This document shows, piece by piece, positions 46,210 to 58,440 of a DNA stretch of 64,000 nucleotides; the stretch's first letter is position 1, and every line of letters begins with the position of its first letter. This DNA is from Megaleporinus macrocephalus. Taxonomy: Eukaryota > Chordata > Actinopteri > Characiformes > Anostomidae. The notes beneath the pieces were generated by a model. The model did no database searches and was not told where the DNA came from. It saw nothing but the letters and a program-made list of their open reading frames with translations. The position numbers and the translations under genes were made by a program. The stretch is taken from contig CM038706.1 of the NCBI GenBank assembly GCA_021613375.1, forward strand, positions 21,766,866-21,830,865. The letters run 5' to 3'.

Positions 46210-46500
46210 ACAGGAATTCTGGTGGTTTTGGGTATATGAAATATTCCTTAAGTTAAACTAGCACATTATAACTAGTTCTTATTAGCAGTATGTAAATATA
46301 TGTAGATTGAGATTTTCGGTTTTCATTAAATTTTGGAATATAGGCCCTCGAAGTGTTAAACTATTACTATTTTGTTTTATTTTATTGATTTATATTTTTT
46401 TCTCCAAACATAGACAGACACCGGGAGTTACTTATATTTTTACAGCAGAAGTAGAAACAGCAGCGGGGTTGAAACAGTACTCTAGATGGCAGTAGCAGTG
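46210..46500 (+). repeat. CTCF-motif-bearing repeat, copy 1
   Basis: It shares aaactagcacattat, ggttttcatt, attgatttatat, ccaaacatagacagacac, cagcagaagtagaaacagca and a ctagatggcag box with copies at 47750-48105 and 48790-49195, in the same order and orientation. Confidence 0.7.
46479..46492 (+). promoter_or_regulatory. CTCF-like motif 1
   Basis: actctagatggcag fits the CTCF core CCASYAGRKGGCRS at 12 of 14 positions by eye. Binding is untested. Confidence 0.35.
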
Positions 46501-47539
46501 TTCCGGTAGAGTCTGGTCATAATGACGTACCTTCCCTTATTAAGTCTCTAGATTAATACAAGGGCCCCTCAGGAGCCTGGGCTCTGTCCAGACCTTGTGT
46601 TTGGATGGGTTATTAAAGTACAAATATGAAAGGCCTCTCAACCAATAGGATTCAATGTTGGCCATCTTTAGCATAGCTGACTAAGAATCAGCAGCTACTG
46701 ACATTCCACCAGAGTAGGTCCTACAGGCTCACTTGCGTTGGTGGTTGTGACAGCGTTTATGAGAGATTCACTTCTTAAGCTGTAGCTTGTTCTGGTAACA
46801 TTGAATCTTCTGCCCACCTTATTTCACAAATTAAACAGCCAGAGGGGGAAAGGCCAAGATCCCCTAACACTTAGGCAGCCACTCCAAACTGTGGAAGAAA
46901 ATTGTGAATAAATGATGGAAAGAATATACAGCACCTTAAAAAAACACTTTTTTTAAGGTTGCCCTGTTATCATTGCTAAAAAAAACGGTAGGAAAACAAG
47001 ATAATATCATTGTTTATGTTTCGTGTATTACTGAGAAAAAGCAAAAAAGCAAGAAGTCCGAGAAGAGAATCAGCACATACTTCACTGGCTACATTAATGC
47101 CTTTAACCATGTAAAATCACAAAACGTCTTCAGGAAAATGGGACAATAAGTGTTTTAGAGCAGATTTATATTCTTTAAAAAAATACCTTTATATGTTTTA
47201 AAGGACACATGTTTGGTTTCAGAGTTATCCATGATGCCCCTAGACAATGCATACATTTTTTTTTACATTCTATTAGCACCACTGATTTAATTGTAATTAA
47301 GTATTGATTGAGGCGATCCTGACAACAATTAATACTGCCTATTTTAATAAGAGGTTTAAAAATGATTAACGCAAGATATAAAATCACTGCTTACTGCAAT
47401 CATGTTATTTGCATTTATTCTAACATTAGTCTTTTTCTAAGCTGCCCAGATAAATATTCTTATATCATTTTCTCAAGACACAAAGTGTAACCTTATGTGT
47501 AGAGGGTAGAAGACTGACCGGGGTCAATAGAGGAACACA

Positions 47540-47579
<40 letters not shown>

Positions 47580-47749
47580 AAACAGTCAAAAGTACAGAAA
47601 GTTTTTGCAGCTGTACATAACTGAGATGATTATGTATGGTTACAGAAATAGTTTGGCAAAGAATTAAATGCATAAAAATTTCCCCACATCAAGATCATAA
47701 GGTTTAAGGAAATAGGGTATTACGCACGATGCTGATCAAACTAAATTCT
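46501..47749. other. Sequence between repeat copies
   Basis: No gene recognised. The right end (about 47650-47710, ccccacatcaagatcat) is shared with 48600-48660, so the repeated unit extends further left in copies 2 and 3. Confidence 0.4.
47543..47575. repeat. CA microsatellite
   Basis: About 16 CA units with flanking imperfect ones. Confidence 0.95.
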
Positions 47750-48105
47750 CATGAGCATTTTTGTATGTAAATATATGTAAATTATAAGACTTTTTGTTTT
47801 ACATTTTTACATTTGCATACAAAATGTATTAAAGAATAAAATGTTAGTCTAACTCTGTTGCTAAACTCTGATTTATATCCTCTATCCAAACATAGCCAGA
47901 CACATGGTGTTGTTTACTTCAACATTGTAAAGTATTTTAGTAGAAGCAACAGCAGCAGAATTGAGACAGTACACTAGATGGCAGCACCAGTATACTTGAG
48001 GCACCGTACTGCAATACCACACATAAACAACAGATGGCGGTTTAAGAGGTATTTTAATCGGGCTGATAAACTCTTCTGGGCTTCTGCCCTGTAAGCCTGC
48101 AGGGA
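47750..48105 (+). repeat. CTCF-motif-bearing repeat, copy 2
   Basis: It has ccaaacatagccagacac, tagtagaagcaacagcagca, acactagatggcagcaccag, gcaataccacacataaacaa and ctcttctgggcttctg in the same order as copy 3. Confidence 0.75.
47971..47984 (+). promoter_or_regulatory. CTCF-like motif 2
   Basis: acactagatggcag fits the CTCF core at 13 of 14 positions by eye. The following bases (caccag) are identical in copy 3. Confidence 0.4.
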
Positions 48106-48394
48106 AAAATCAGTTAAATTACAAACAAAGATACTGATGGCATATAATATATTTTTATTAATATAAAATGAATTAGAATAAACAAAAAACAAGCAAATAA
48201 TCACAATAAGCGAATATAATAACTTAATCTTTATACATGTTATAAAGTGTTCTTGCTTGTTTGTAAGTTAGTTTGTTTACAGGTAAAGCACACAACAGTT
48301 AAAATAAATAGCTGGCTACTTACTTTTTGCCTCACGTCGCTCCACATGTAACCCTGGCGCTGTGTGAAGGAGTTTTTAAGGCAGCTTTTCTTCT

Positions 48395-48457
48395 GCCTTA
48401 ATTTCCTTTGGGATCAATAAAGCATCCATCCATCCATCCATCCGTCCATCCGTCCAA
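48395..48457 (+). repeat. Retroposon-like 3' tail with CCAT/CCGT microsatellite
   Basis: tttcctttgggatcaataaa followed by gcatccatccatccatccat and CCGT variants. A 'gggatcaataaa' tail plus tetranucleotide repeat is the usual 3' end of a common fish LINE-type retroposon; nothing upstream identifies the body. Confidence 0.5.
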
Positions 48458-48789
48458 AGACTTTGCACCAGAGGCATGTATCTGTCTGTGAAATGCATTC
48501 ACAGCTGTTAGCTGCTCTATGGTCATAACAATAAACAGTTAGAAAGTTTAAAAAGATTCCTGCACCTCTAAATAAACATGATCGACACAAGGGCACAATG
48601 TGCAAATGTACACAGTTTCCCCAAATCAAGATCATGTGGTTTGAGAAAAAAGTGTAATAACTGAAATTAATATAGCGCTATTTGTTGGTTTAAGCTTCTA
48701 TTAGCTGGTTTATACATGAACCTACATTAAAGTTACAAACCTTACAAATCAAACTTGGCACACCAACAATGTATGGAATGATTGGCTAC

Positions 48790-49195
48790 ATTTGTAGTAT
48801 TGGGTACATGAGGTTTTTGATAGAAATTAAGTAATTTAAACTAGCACATTATCTAATTCTTATTAGTTGGATGTAAGTATTTGTAAATTTAGATTTTTGG
48901 TTTTCATTTAATTTTTAGTATATAGACCTTCAAAGTTTTAAACTAATACAGGTTTTTATTGATTTATATAATCTCTTTCCAAACACAACCAAACAACTGC
49001 TGTTACTCGTATACAGTGTTTAACAGCAGAAGTAGAAGCAGCTGTTAAGGCAGGTTGATGCATTACACTAGATGGCAGCACCAGTATACTTGAAGCATGT
49101 TACTGCAATACCACACATGAACAACAGGTGGTGGTATACTTGTTACTGTAAATGAGGCAGATAAACTCTTCTGGGCTTCTGGTTTGTAAGCAAGC
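48790..49195 (+). repeat. CTCF-motif-bearing repeat, copy 3
   Basis: The most complete copy, with aaactagcacattat, ggttttcattta, agcagaagtagaagcagc, acactagatggcagcaccag, gcaataccacacatgaacaa and ctcttctgggcttctg. Confidence 0.75.
49065..49078 (+). promoter_or_regulatory. CTCF-like motif 3
   Basis: acactagatggcag, identical to motif 2. Confidence 0.4.
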
Positions 49196-49342
49196 AAATA
49201 AACAAACAAACAAAGTGATATACATATTTATAGATAGTAATGTACAAATATTTCAGACCAAGACAAATTATATAAACAGCTATTTATCTGGCAAGTAAGA
49301 CAAAATAATTATATAAAATATCAGATCATTGCTTTCCAAAGT

Positions 49343-49545
49343 AAAACAAGTATCTCCAAAATGCCAACTGTACTGCAGAGGCTAAAAACTGTCTTTACTT
49401 TTAATGTAAGTGAATGGAACCAGAAGTCCAACTTATTTTCTGGCATTTCTATTGAGCCATTCATAATGAATTTTTAAATGTAAGCGTAAACTGTCGTGTT
49501 TAAATGTTGTAGAACAATGAAAATTGTCCAAAATGGAGATACATG
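49343..49545 (+). repeat. 'caagtatctccaaaa' dispersed repeat, copy 5
   Basis: caagtatctccaaaatgcca, ttttaatgtaagtgaatgga, tctattgagccattcat, taatgaatttt, gtaaactgtcg. Confidence 0.7.
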
Positions 49546-51159
49546 TTTTTTTTCTGTTGATAATGATGATATAAACTAATGCTAATATTATTCATATATG
49601 ATAAATTAGAATAAAAACATACACAAACAAATATACCATTGCGTTTGATGTGTGTATTAAGGTGTGAATCTATTCATCTTTTTTAAAGCTCTTCTCAGTG
49701 TAGCCCAGTATATATAATCACCATCCCATATTTGTCTTAAATAGATCACTACTACTACTTATATAGTGCAGTATAAATGTAGTTTGCAAAATACCAGTTT
49801 ATATGCCCTAATAGTGCACAATATATCTGATAGAACGCCATTTATATTCAGCCCAAGCTGCACAACTCCTTGTCTAATATTTAGTGTACTACATGGCTGT
49901 AGAAGCCATAGTTTGAGGACCTATGTGGTGCACTATGTAGGGCATAGGGAGCTATTTGAGATTGAGCCCTAGTTCATCTGATCATGCCATTGAATCAACC
50001 TGTAATAAATTGAATCTGTCATTAAATCAAATGTGCTGCTTATGAAATGTAACCAATCCTAGACTCAGACATGTGTCTTAAGGACTATTTCTTTTGGTTA
50101 ATTGAATTATGCAAAATATTCTGTATAAAAAAAATAATAACGTGACAAAATTGGGGCTACAAGGTTTTGTTCCAGGAGCAGCGATGTGCATTTTTTCCTG
50201 TTTTGCTCGTTTAGCATAGTGTCCGTTGTTCTAGTGTGTAGCTTAGTCAATGAATAATTAACTTTTCCCTCCTTCCAGTTTGGTTATGTGCACCTCTGAG
50301 TCATAAAGAACAGATGGAAAGCAACAACTGTCACTAGCACACACACGCACTCGTTCGCTTGCTCGCTCCTAGCTGGAATCTCTTTACCTGTCCTGTCTTG
50401 AATAAAATAAATGTGTTCTGGCTGTTTGCTTTTTGTGGTTGGGAGCTTGAGTGATATGCAGCTAGATGGGCAGGCCTGAGACACAGTGGAATGACAGATA
50501 GTAATGTAGTTATGTCTCTGCCATTAGGAAGCACATTCAGATATCTGACCTGACTCTTCCCCATCTCCTGCTGTGCTGTCACTGCCCTCTGCTATCTGTT
50601 CTCAGCACACACTGAGCAGCTGTTCAGACATGCAGGCTTACTCTCTCTCTCTCTTTCTCTCTTTCTCTTTCTCTGTCTCTCAATGCACATGAATCACAAT
50701 ATCAAGTCTACATTGTGATTTTATCATAAAGACATGCATTACAAGCCATTCTCCAGACTCCAGCAGCACGAGCATGAGTGGAGCCATAGTGAAAAGTAAC
50801 ACTGTTTTTGTCCCTCGTCTTTTTCCTGTCTTTGTGCTGATCAGCTACTTCCTCGTTTGATGATGTAATAGCCTATATTTGTGATTTGGAAAACACGCTT
50901 TGATCTTTTTTTGTTTTGTTCCTTTCTTTTGTCCTAGCCACATGCCTCCTGATCTGTATCTTCTGTGGCTCCTATTGTACTAAACAGTGTGTTTACAAAT
51001 AAAACATGGCAGTCAAGATCGTTTTACCTGGAGAAATGTTTTGTTACTCTGTAGTCAGCAGTGTATGGATTACATTCCATGTGAGAAAAGATTAACTGTG
51101 GTCAGAAAAACCTAGTTTGGCCAGACACTCTGTTGCCTCACCTCACTCACTCCCTAAAC
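49546..51159. other. noto-cdc25b intergenic sequence
   Basis: CT-rich simple sequence at 50640-50682. 50270-50640 and 50740-50960 are balanced blocks without recognisable exons. Confidence 0.35.
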
Positions 51160-51356
51160 CAGGGGTGTCTAATCTTATCCACAAAGGACCAGTGTGGCTG
51201 CAGGTTTTCACTCCAAACAGGCTGGAGCACACCTGATTCTACTTGTTTAATCAGTTCATCTCAGTCTTCCAACTGTTGATGAGATGTATTCCTGCTTTGC
51301 TGGAATGAAAACCTGCAGCAATACCGGCCCTTTGTGGATAAGATTGGACACCTCTG
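51160..51356. mobile_element. hAT-type MITE, 197 bp, intact ends
   Basis: The left end is caggggtgtctaatcttatc; the right end read inverted is cagaggtgtccaatcttatc. The terminal inverted repeats extend about 35 bp (inward to acaaaggaccag / acaaagggccgg), and a second inner pair (gcaggttttca / tgaaaacctgc) makes the whole element nearly palindromic. A perfect 8-bp target duplication, ccctaaac, flanks it (51152-51159 and 51357-51364). CAGGGGTG-type ends and an 8-bp duplication are the hAT signature. Confidence 0.9.
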
Positions 51357-51364
51357 CCCTAAAC

Positions 51365-51888
51365 CATGTTTCCAATAAGTTCCAGTGTAGAAGCCATCTT
51401 ATCTGGGTTAACTGATGTCTACATCTAATAAGCATTGGTTGACTTCATCAATTCTATGACCAAACATACAGTCTTTTGTAGAAACCAATGAGAAAAAATT
51501 AAATAATCAAGATGGCTATTAAGAAAATGTAGATCACAGCTCTTTTATTATCTTATTTATTATTTATTTAATAATAATAATTCATTAAGTTATATTTATT
51601 TTGTATGTGCTGGATATAGTTTTCTTGTATTAAAGCTAATATTAGCATATTAGCATGGCAAATTAATAATTGCCATTTTCAGCCTTTCAATGTTCTATGA
51701 GCTACCATCTAGGATTGGGTTTTCATAAAACATCTTAACCCAACAATGAATCTTTAGTGGTAGAGCGAGTATCACACTGAACACTTTCTCCACCAGTTAA
51801 GATAATATCAATCCTAATATCAATAAGATTTTGTACATCTTGGCCAACAGCAACAGTTGTAGTCCAATAAGGTAGATATTGTCATTGT
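51365..51888. other. Intergenic sequence
   Basis: AT-rich, nothing recognised. Confidence 0.35.
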
Positions 51889-52050
51889 TCATAGAAACAC
51901 AAGTATCTCCAAAATTCCAGCTTTACAGGAGAGACCAAAACTATCTTTACCTTCAATGTAATTCAGTGGAACCAGATTTCTGGAGCATTTCTATTGGTCC
52001 ATTCATCATGAAATGTTCACACAATGTAAATGTGTGAATTCTCAAACCGT
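51889..52050 (+). repeat. 'caagtatctccaaaa' dispersed repeat, copy 6
   Basis: acaagtatctccaaaattcc, tttacaggagagaccaaaac, tggagcatttctattggtcc, atcatgaaatgttcacacaa, tgtaaa. Confidence 0.75.
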
Positions 52051-53782
52051 TGCAAAACGTTTGCACCTTTGTGTTTTTGAGTGTGTGTAGATTCTGTTTT
52101 TCCCAGAGAACCACTCCCAGAAATAAACACTGGTGAATGTCTGAATGTTTGTAAGAACTGTATCAGCTTTAAAAAGAAACGGTTGGTGAATTAACTTTTT
52201 GGTGAATGATTTTCTTTACGTTTTGAGTTCTGTGCTGTCACAGCTCGGGAACTATGAGTCTGATGAAAGCTACAATTTGACTCAGTGATGTGTATGCAGC
52301 GTTTTCAGAGACACCTAAAGTGAAGAGGTGGTAATGACTGTCTGAGGCCAGATGGCTGACAACTGATTGTTTTTTTTTCGGCAGCAGAAGTTTGAGTACA
52401 GCATCAAATGACCACTGTGATGAAAAATTGAGCATGCGGTGAGACCTGGATTATTAATGACTGGGACAGTGTGCATGTGTGTGTTTGAGAGATCAGTCCT
52501 GATGCTCTACAGCAGAGCCAGTCTCAGGAAGCACCACGCCGCAGCTCTGATCACTTCAAAGCTTTGCATTTGGCACGTCAGACACTTACACAAGCGTAGA
52601 GGTGCAACCCCCTTCACTTCTGATTCTCTCCTTTACACTCTGTGTGACAATGGGCGAGAAATGCAATGAAGTAATCTAAGCTGACGAGTCGTCAGTGTCC
52701 CACTACATTTCTCTTTCGAAATTCCAATCATGTCTAAAATTAAGACAACTAATAATCTTTTCTGGACTAGCTAATATAATAGCGGTGTTTATGACAGGAC
52801 AGTAGAAAAGGGTTTATATTAAAAGTGTATAAAGGTGTATACCACAGTGGTTGAATTTTGTTCCTAAGTGGAGTTAAAGTATGATATTTATTTCCAAAAC
52901 AAACATTTTAATTTGATTTTTTTCAGAAAGAACAAATTCTTAAAGTCATGTACATCTGTTTTTTGGATGTTTTTTTCAACACAGCAGCTGCCCTTTACAT
53001 TTTGCAGCTGCTTTTGTAGACAGTCATCCTGTGTTAGGTTAGACTGTTGCTTTGGAGACCTCTCTGGTGGAAATGTGTAATTACATGTAATGGGTTGGAA
53101 AGGCTGTGCAGATTTTGTAACTAAGCACATGAACACGTGAAAGGTATTTAAAGAGTATTCAAGAAGAACTCACTCAAAGTTTGGTGAAGTGTGCGTCCTC
53201 TGAGGATGCCAGTGAATTATGTACGATTGTCATCATACCCTCTTTAGAAAATTGTAAATACATATGACATGGTCTTGATGTCATATCATATTTTAGCATT
53301 TCCCCTTCTGACACAGTAAAGCTACTATTTTTTAATTTTAACAATAAACTGTGGTGCAGCTTAAGATTTCATGTTTCATTCATTTTTAAAGGCGATCATT
53401 AGCAAGCATAATATTTACAGCATTTAATAGATTCAGAAGGACTTTCAATCTAATAATATTATACCTTGAGCTGCTGAGTGCAGCACTACTGCACGCTATC
53501 TTACCGTCCTGCATCTTGTGGCACAAAAGATGATTTTACTATTGTCAATTCCACTGAACACACCATCTCAACATGTAGTCAAATAACTGAAAATGAACTT
53601 TTAGAAACTTGGTTGGTTGGTTGTGTAGTTGTCAGACCTGTCAGAGGAAATAATTTATAAAGTCACCGATGTGAAATACAACCTCAAACTTCTTTATGAT
53701 GGTATTGATAGGAACCAGGGCCACAATGTCTACAGCACCAATATAGCCATTTAATTACTGTCATACATATATTGATGCTGTC
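52051..53782. other. noto-cdc25b intergenic sequence
   Basis: No gene recognised. The 52430-52680 block is GC-richer, but its open frame (52439-52669) resembles nothing I know and has no splice context. Confidence 0.35.
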
Positions 53783-53975
53783 CTATGAAAATCAAGTAAT
53801 TCCAAAATGGCAACTTTACTTTTAATGTAAGTCAATGGAACCAGAATGTTTTGGAGCACTTCTATTGGTCCATTCATCACGAAATGTTCACACAATGTAA
53901 ACAACTATTGGCGGGTTCAAATCATGTAGAAAACTCAAAATCAACAAAAATGGAGACATGTTTTGCATTGGACAA
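53783..53975 (+). repeat. 'caagtatctccaaaa' dispersed repeat, copy 7
   Basis: tcaagtaattccaaaatggc, ttttaatgtaagtcaatgga, tggagcacttctattggtcc, atcacgaaatgttcacacaa, tgtaaacaa. Confidence 0.75.
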
Positions 53976-56900
53976 CGACAATATATATTCTGAGTTTTTA
54001 TGAAAGGTTGATGATGGTAAATTCTCTAAAATTGGGAACTCTTTAGCACTTTGACACCATGTATATAGATCTCTGTCATGAATGGATTTAAAATATACCT
54101 TTCAGATATTTTTGAAAATCATTATACCGTGTCTCGGGCATCAGCCAACATATTTTGACTATTTCACAAAACAACCTTCTGTGAGGCATTAAATGCTTCA
54201 GACTGGTTCCTATCACCAGCACTGTGAACAATTTTGCAAATTTCTCTAGAACAGAGCATTTCCCATCAGCCTCTTTCAAGGACTTTGTTTACATCTTAAT
54301 GGTTGATTTACACAGAAATGTTGAGAAATCAATGAAATTGCTCTTTGTAGATATGTGGTAGGCAGTCAGTAAAATGAGAACATCAACCTTCTGCTTCGCA
54401 GTTTGTGGTTGTTTACCATTGTGGGTAACACCTCTGTCCTCCACCCAGCAGCTTGGGGTTTGCTTCCCCCCACCCAGGCAGGCACTTCATGCTGTACCAA
54501 GAAGCATCCCTGTGAAAGACTCCTCACACCACGTTAAAGCGGGAGCTCTTCTGTAAAAGAGCTTTTTTTTTAAAAAAAAATTTTGTTTACTGCATTTTTT
54601 GTATGTTATTACTTTAGCTCAGATTTCTTCACTGTTATTCTAAAACATGGAATATAGTTATGGGGTAGGTGTGTCTGAATGTTTGACTGGTTGTGTAGAT
54701 GTGTCTGTATACTGTAGGTGAAGCTTGGAACCTTTCAGATAGAAACCAAAATCTTGATGTTCATGTCAATCTGCCTGTTAAATCTTTTATGTAGCCTCTG
54801 CTTTTGTATTTGATGTATGTGCCTTGCGGCATCAGGAGTTTCTGTTTGTTTAATGACCCCTAAGACACCAAGCACAATTATGAATTATCTTTATATTATT
54901 ATTTATATTAAATCAATCTAAAGTAGTAAATACTCCTGCTGTTCTGAAAGATGGCTATTATGGACTTAACTGAGAAAAAGACCACTTGATAGGCAAATGG
55001 ATACTCCAGCATTTTTCAGCCTGATCTTCATCACAATAAAACTGTCTTCACATCGCCCTGTGTTTATTAAAAAACATAACTCGTAACATGAATATGTAGG
55101 GATGTGTTAAAGCAAATGCCCTTTAGCTTCTACTGTAAAACATCCAGAACATGCAAAAAACAATGTATTCCTTAAAGAAGTGATTCAAAGTAAAAATTAT
55201 ATATGCAAAATTTTCCCCTTACTAAAAAATACAATCAGTCAGCCAAGATATGTTTAGTTTCTGAGGTCTGTTTCCACAGTTCTGCAAGGAAGCCACAAGA
55301 TTTTGTAGATTTTGGGAGAATTCCTTTACTTGTTAGCCACATAAACGTTGCAGCTCCAGTGCAAAACTAAAGAACCAAACATGTCTTGCTTGATTGATAT
55401 TTTCAGTGTCTAATTGATATTTATATGTTTAATACATTTTGGGAATGTGCACATTTGGTTTTTTTTTCTTTTCAATGAACTGTTTCTTTAAAGGGCAAGT
55501 TGTAAACAGGTTTGACTCCTGTGCCTTTAGGCAGATATAAAACAATTTTGGGCCAAAGACAAAAGGCATTGTCGGAATATGTCTTTCCAATTTGCAGAAT
55601 CTGAAAGAACTTTAAGGATAAATTTTAAGGTTTAGCAGGATGATTGCCAAAAATACCTTATACCCCTGCCAACCCGCCACCTTAGACCATTTGTGCCCCC
55701 TTAAGAGACACATCAGCAGCAGGAAAATTCTGTCAACATTGTATTTTTAACATTGTTAATAAGTGTTTTTCTTAAATTTCTCAAACTTTACACCTGCATG
55801 TTTCAATATCTGAAATCTTCATCAGCTGCTTCAGTCTACGGACTTCGCTCATGATCTCTGGTGTCCTTTTACTTCGTCCCACTCTTGATCACAGCGGACC
55901 TGCTTCCTCATCTTCTCTCTGTCTGTCTCTTTCTCTGATCTAATCGACTCCTCTCTGTCTCAGCTCTTTCTTGGGGACCTATTGGCCTCTATTTTTTCCT
56001 CCCTCCAAACAAATCTCCTCCTCTCCTTTTTCTCTGTTCTTCTCCACCCCCTCTCTCCTTTGTCCTTCAGGTTTCCCTCCAGAATTCTGGCCTAAGGCAG
56101 AGTTATTCTGTCCCTGCCAGCCCATCTGGCCCTGGGGCCTCTTTGGACAGCTGTTCAGCCTGCTCTCATTATCCCTCTGTCTCCCTCTCTCTCTCTCTGA
56201 CCTCTGGGTATTGGTCAGCAATGGGCACGCGATTCTTTTCAGACAGTCATGTGCTGGCATGCGTCTGCGTTATAGTTCTGATTTGCACATCACGTATCTC
56301 CAGAATTGTAAAACTTTGTTTTAAAATAGGTTTGGTTATGTGTCAAATACCATTAAACCCTATTTTCTCCTCTTTTTCTTGTGAACCTATGTTTGTTGTG
56401 AGTACAGCAGTGGTTAATGCTGCTGAGAGCATAACAAGCTAAGGTTATTCAAATGCCTTTCTTGGACAAATTCCAGACCACACGCCCTAGTTTGACATTA
56501 ATTTAGCCAGTGAGATAAGCTGCTGATAACGTGGAATTTATAGTTTGATAATTTGTTTATGTCATGCATAAATAGGCCATGACAGGACAAAAGATCGTAA
56601 TAAATACATGCAGACATTAAAGATTGACTACACTCTTTAAAACCTTAAAAATACCTCTTGATGGAATGTTTAGACACAAGACTTACAACTGAACAAATGA
56701 CAAACCCTACTACCAGTGCATTTTGGGAGAGAGAGTCAAAGGAATATTAATATTTATATTTCTATAAATCAGACTGTGAAGAAACTTGTAGAAGTGTTTT
56801 GAGAAAATATAATGGGGATATAAATATATATAAATAATTAAGTTGTGTTATTTAAAATATGACATGCGCTTACAACTATAAATATATAAGGTGCTGCATC

Positions 56901-57066
56901 AGTTTCCAGTTTTATCAAACTGCTAGCATCTGTCATTTGCATTAAAAACAATGTTTTAATAGTTGAATGAGTCTTGAAAAGAGGATATGTGCACATCTAG
57001 CAAAGCAGGTTTCCTCTGTTCTCAGCCAGGTGTAGGCTGGTCTTAAAGTGATTTGGCTTTTGCTCT

Positions 57067-57098
57067 GTGTGTGTGTGTGGGTGTGTGTGTGTGTGTGT
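57067..57098. repeat. GT microsatellite
   Basis: About 15 GT units with one GG interruption. Confidence 0.9.
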
Positions 57099-58329
57099 TA
57101 ATGATCTGCCCTTTACACTCACACTGGCCTGAGACCAACTGCTGATTACAGGTAATGGTAATACAGGTTAGACTGCAGAGAACGTTAACAACATAGCATT
57201 ACAGCCCCGCATTAGAGCCATGCTAATGTTCCCATTCACACTGAATGCCTGATGGTTTTAAAAAAACCACAGGAGCAGACTGGGGCCGGGCCACCTGTCG
57301 AATGTGTGCAAATCTTTACAGAACCACTAATTAATTAAAGGGTTCACATTCAGGAATATGCGAACAAGCTGATGCCTATAGAAGCACAGGTTTTCATGAA
57401 CACTGCGCTTGCTGTTTATACTCGAGGGCTGCATTCTTATTTCTTTGTTATTTATAAGTTAGCTCTTGTCTTGTTTTAGGTCTTAAATTAAACGTTGATT
57501 TGTTTTGCATTCCTGTTACAGTGCACAAGAGCATCTGTTAAATGAATAAATGAAAATAATATATGTAAATAATAAAAGGACCATAATTACAAATATCTTA
57601 ACGCCTGTTTAATGGTATTGAACCTCTGAACATACCACTTTGCACCACTGACAGCTTACGTGTGTTCAGAGCTGTATGTCCATTATAATTGGACACGTAT
57701 ATGCTTAAAATCATTATTTATGCTGAGCTTTAAGTAATTTATTAGATATATGAGTTGGCCTTATAACTGAAATAAGCATTCTTTGGTTCTCTCTTTTTCT
57801 ATACAAAGATGCAACAGACAAATGACTATCTGGTTTAATCTTTGTTTGAGTGTGTGGGGGATGAGGATGGCAGTTAGACGCGGTCTGAGCTTGGTGCCGT
57901 TGGCTGGGGGTCCAGTACTGTCTCGCTAGGCTCCTTCTCTGTTTGGATGGGGGTTTGTTCCCTCGAGCCCCCACTTTACACCCCAGCCAGGAAGTTCATT
58001 ATGCTTAAAGACACTCCTAACGGGTCAATGCACATACATAATGCATTCATAAGCTATTGCGCTGAGACCACCCATCTTAACAATGTACACAGACTTAAAT
58101 GTTATTCCAGTGGAGGTTAAACTAAAGCACAAGCATAGGGGACACTTTTTAAGTTCAATTTTACGGCTCATAATAGAGTCTTTTATAAAACATCTGTATC
58201 TAGGAGGCATGTGGAAGTCCTAATTTAACCCACAGTAAACACCCAATACAGGTTACATGTTCTTATGGTTCTGGAAAGGGCCTTGTTAGATTTGGATGTT
58301 TGATGAAAACCTGGACATTATTGTAGTTG

Positions 58330-58440
58330 GGAGCAACAGAAATGCCCCAAAATTATTTTGAGTAAGATTTCTTCTGATCACTTCTGTTGAAAGTTAAAAA
58401 CAGTTTTCCTTTTCCTGTATACTTAACATATGAAGTTAAT
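58330..58440 (-). repeat. 'caagtatctccaaaa' dispersed repeat, copy 8 (diverged)
   Basis: Reverse orientation: cagaaatgccccaaaa, cttctgttgaaagttaaaaac, then a decayed end. Confidence 0.35.

Noticed and set aside
55971..56324. 117-codon frame rich in Ser, Leu and Pro
   Set aside because: Translation of a pyrimidine-rich tract, with a complementary charged frame on the other strand.
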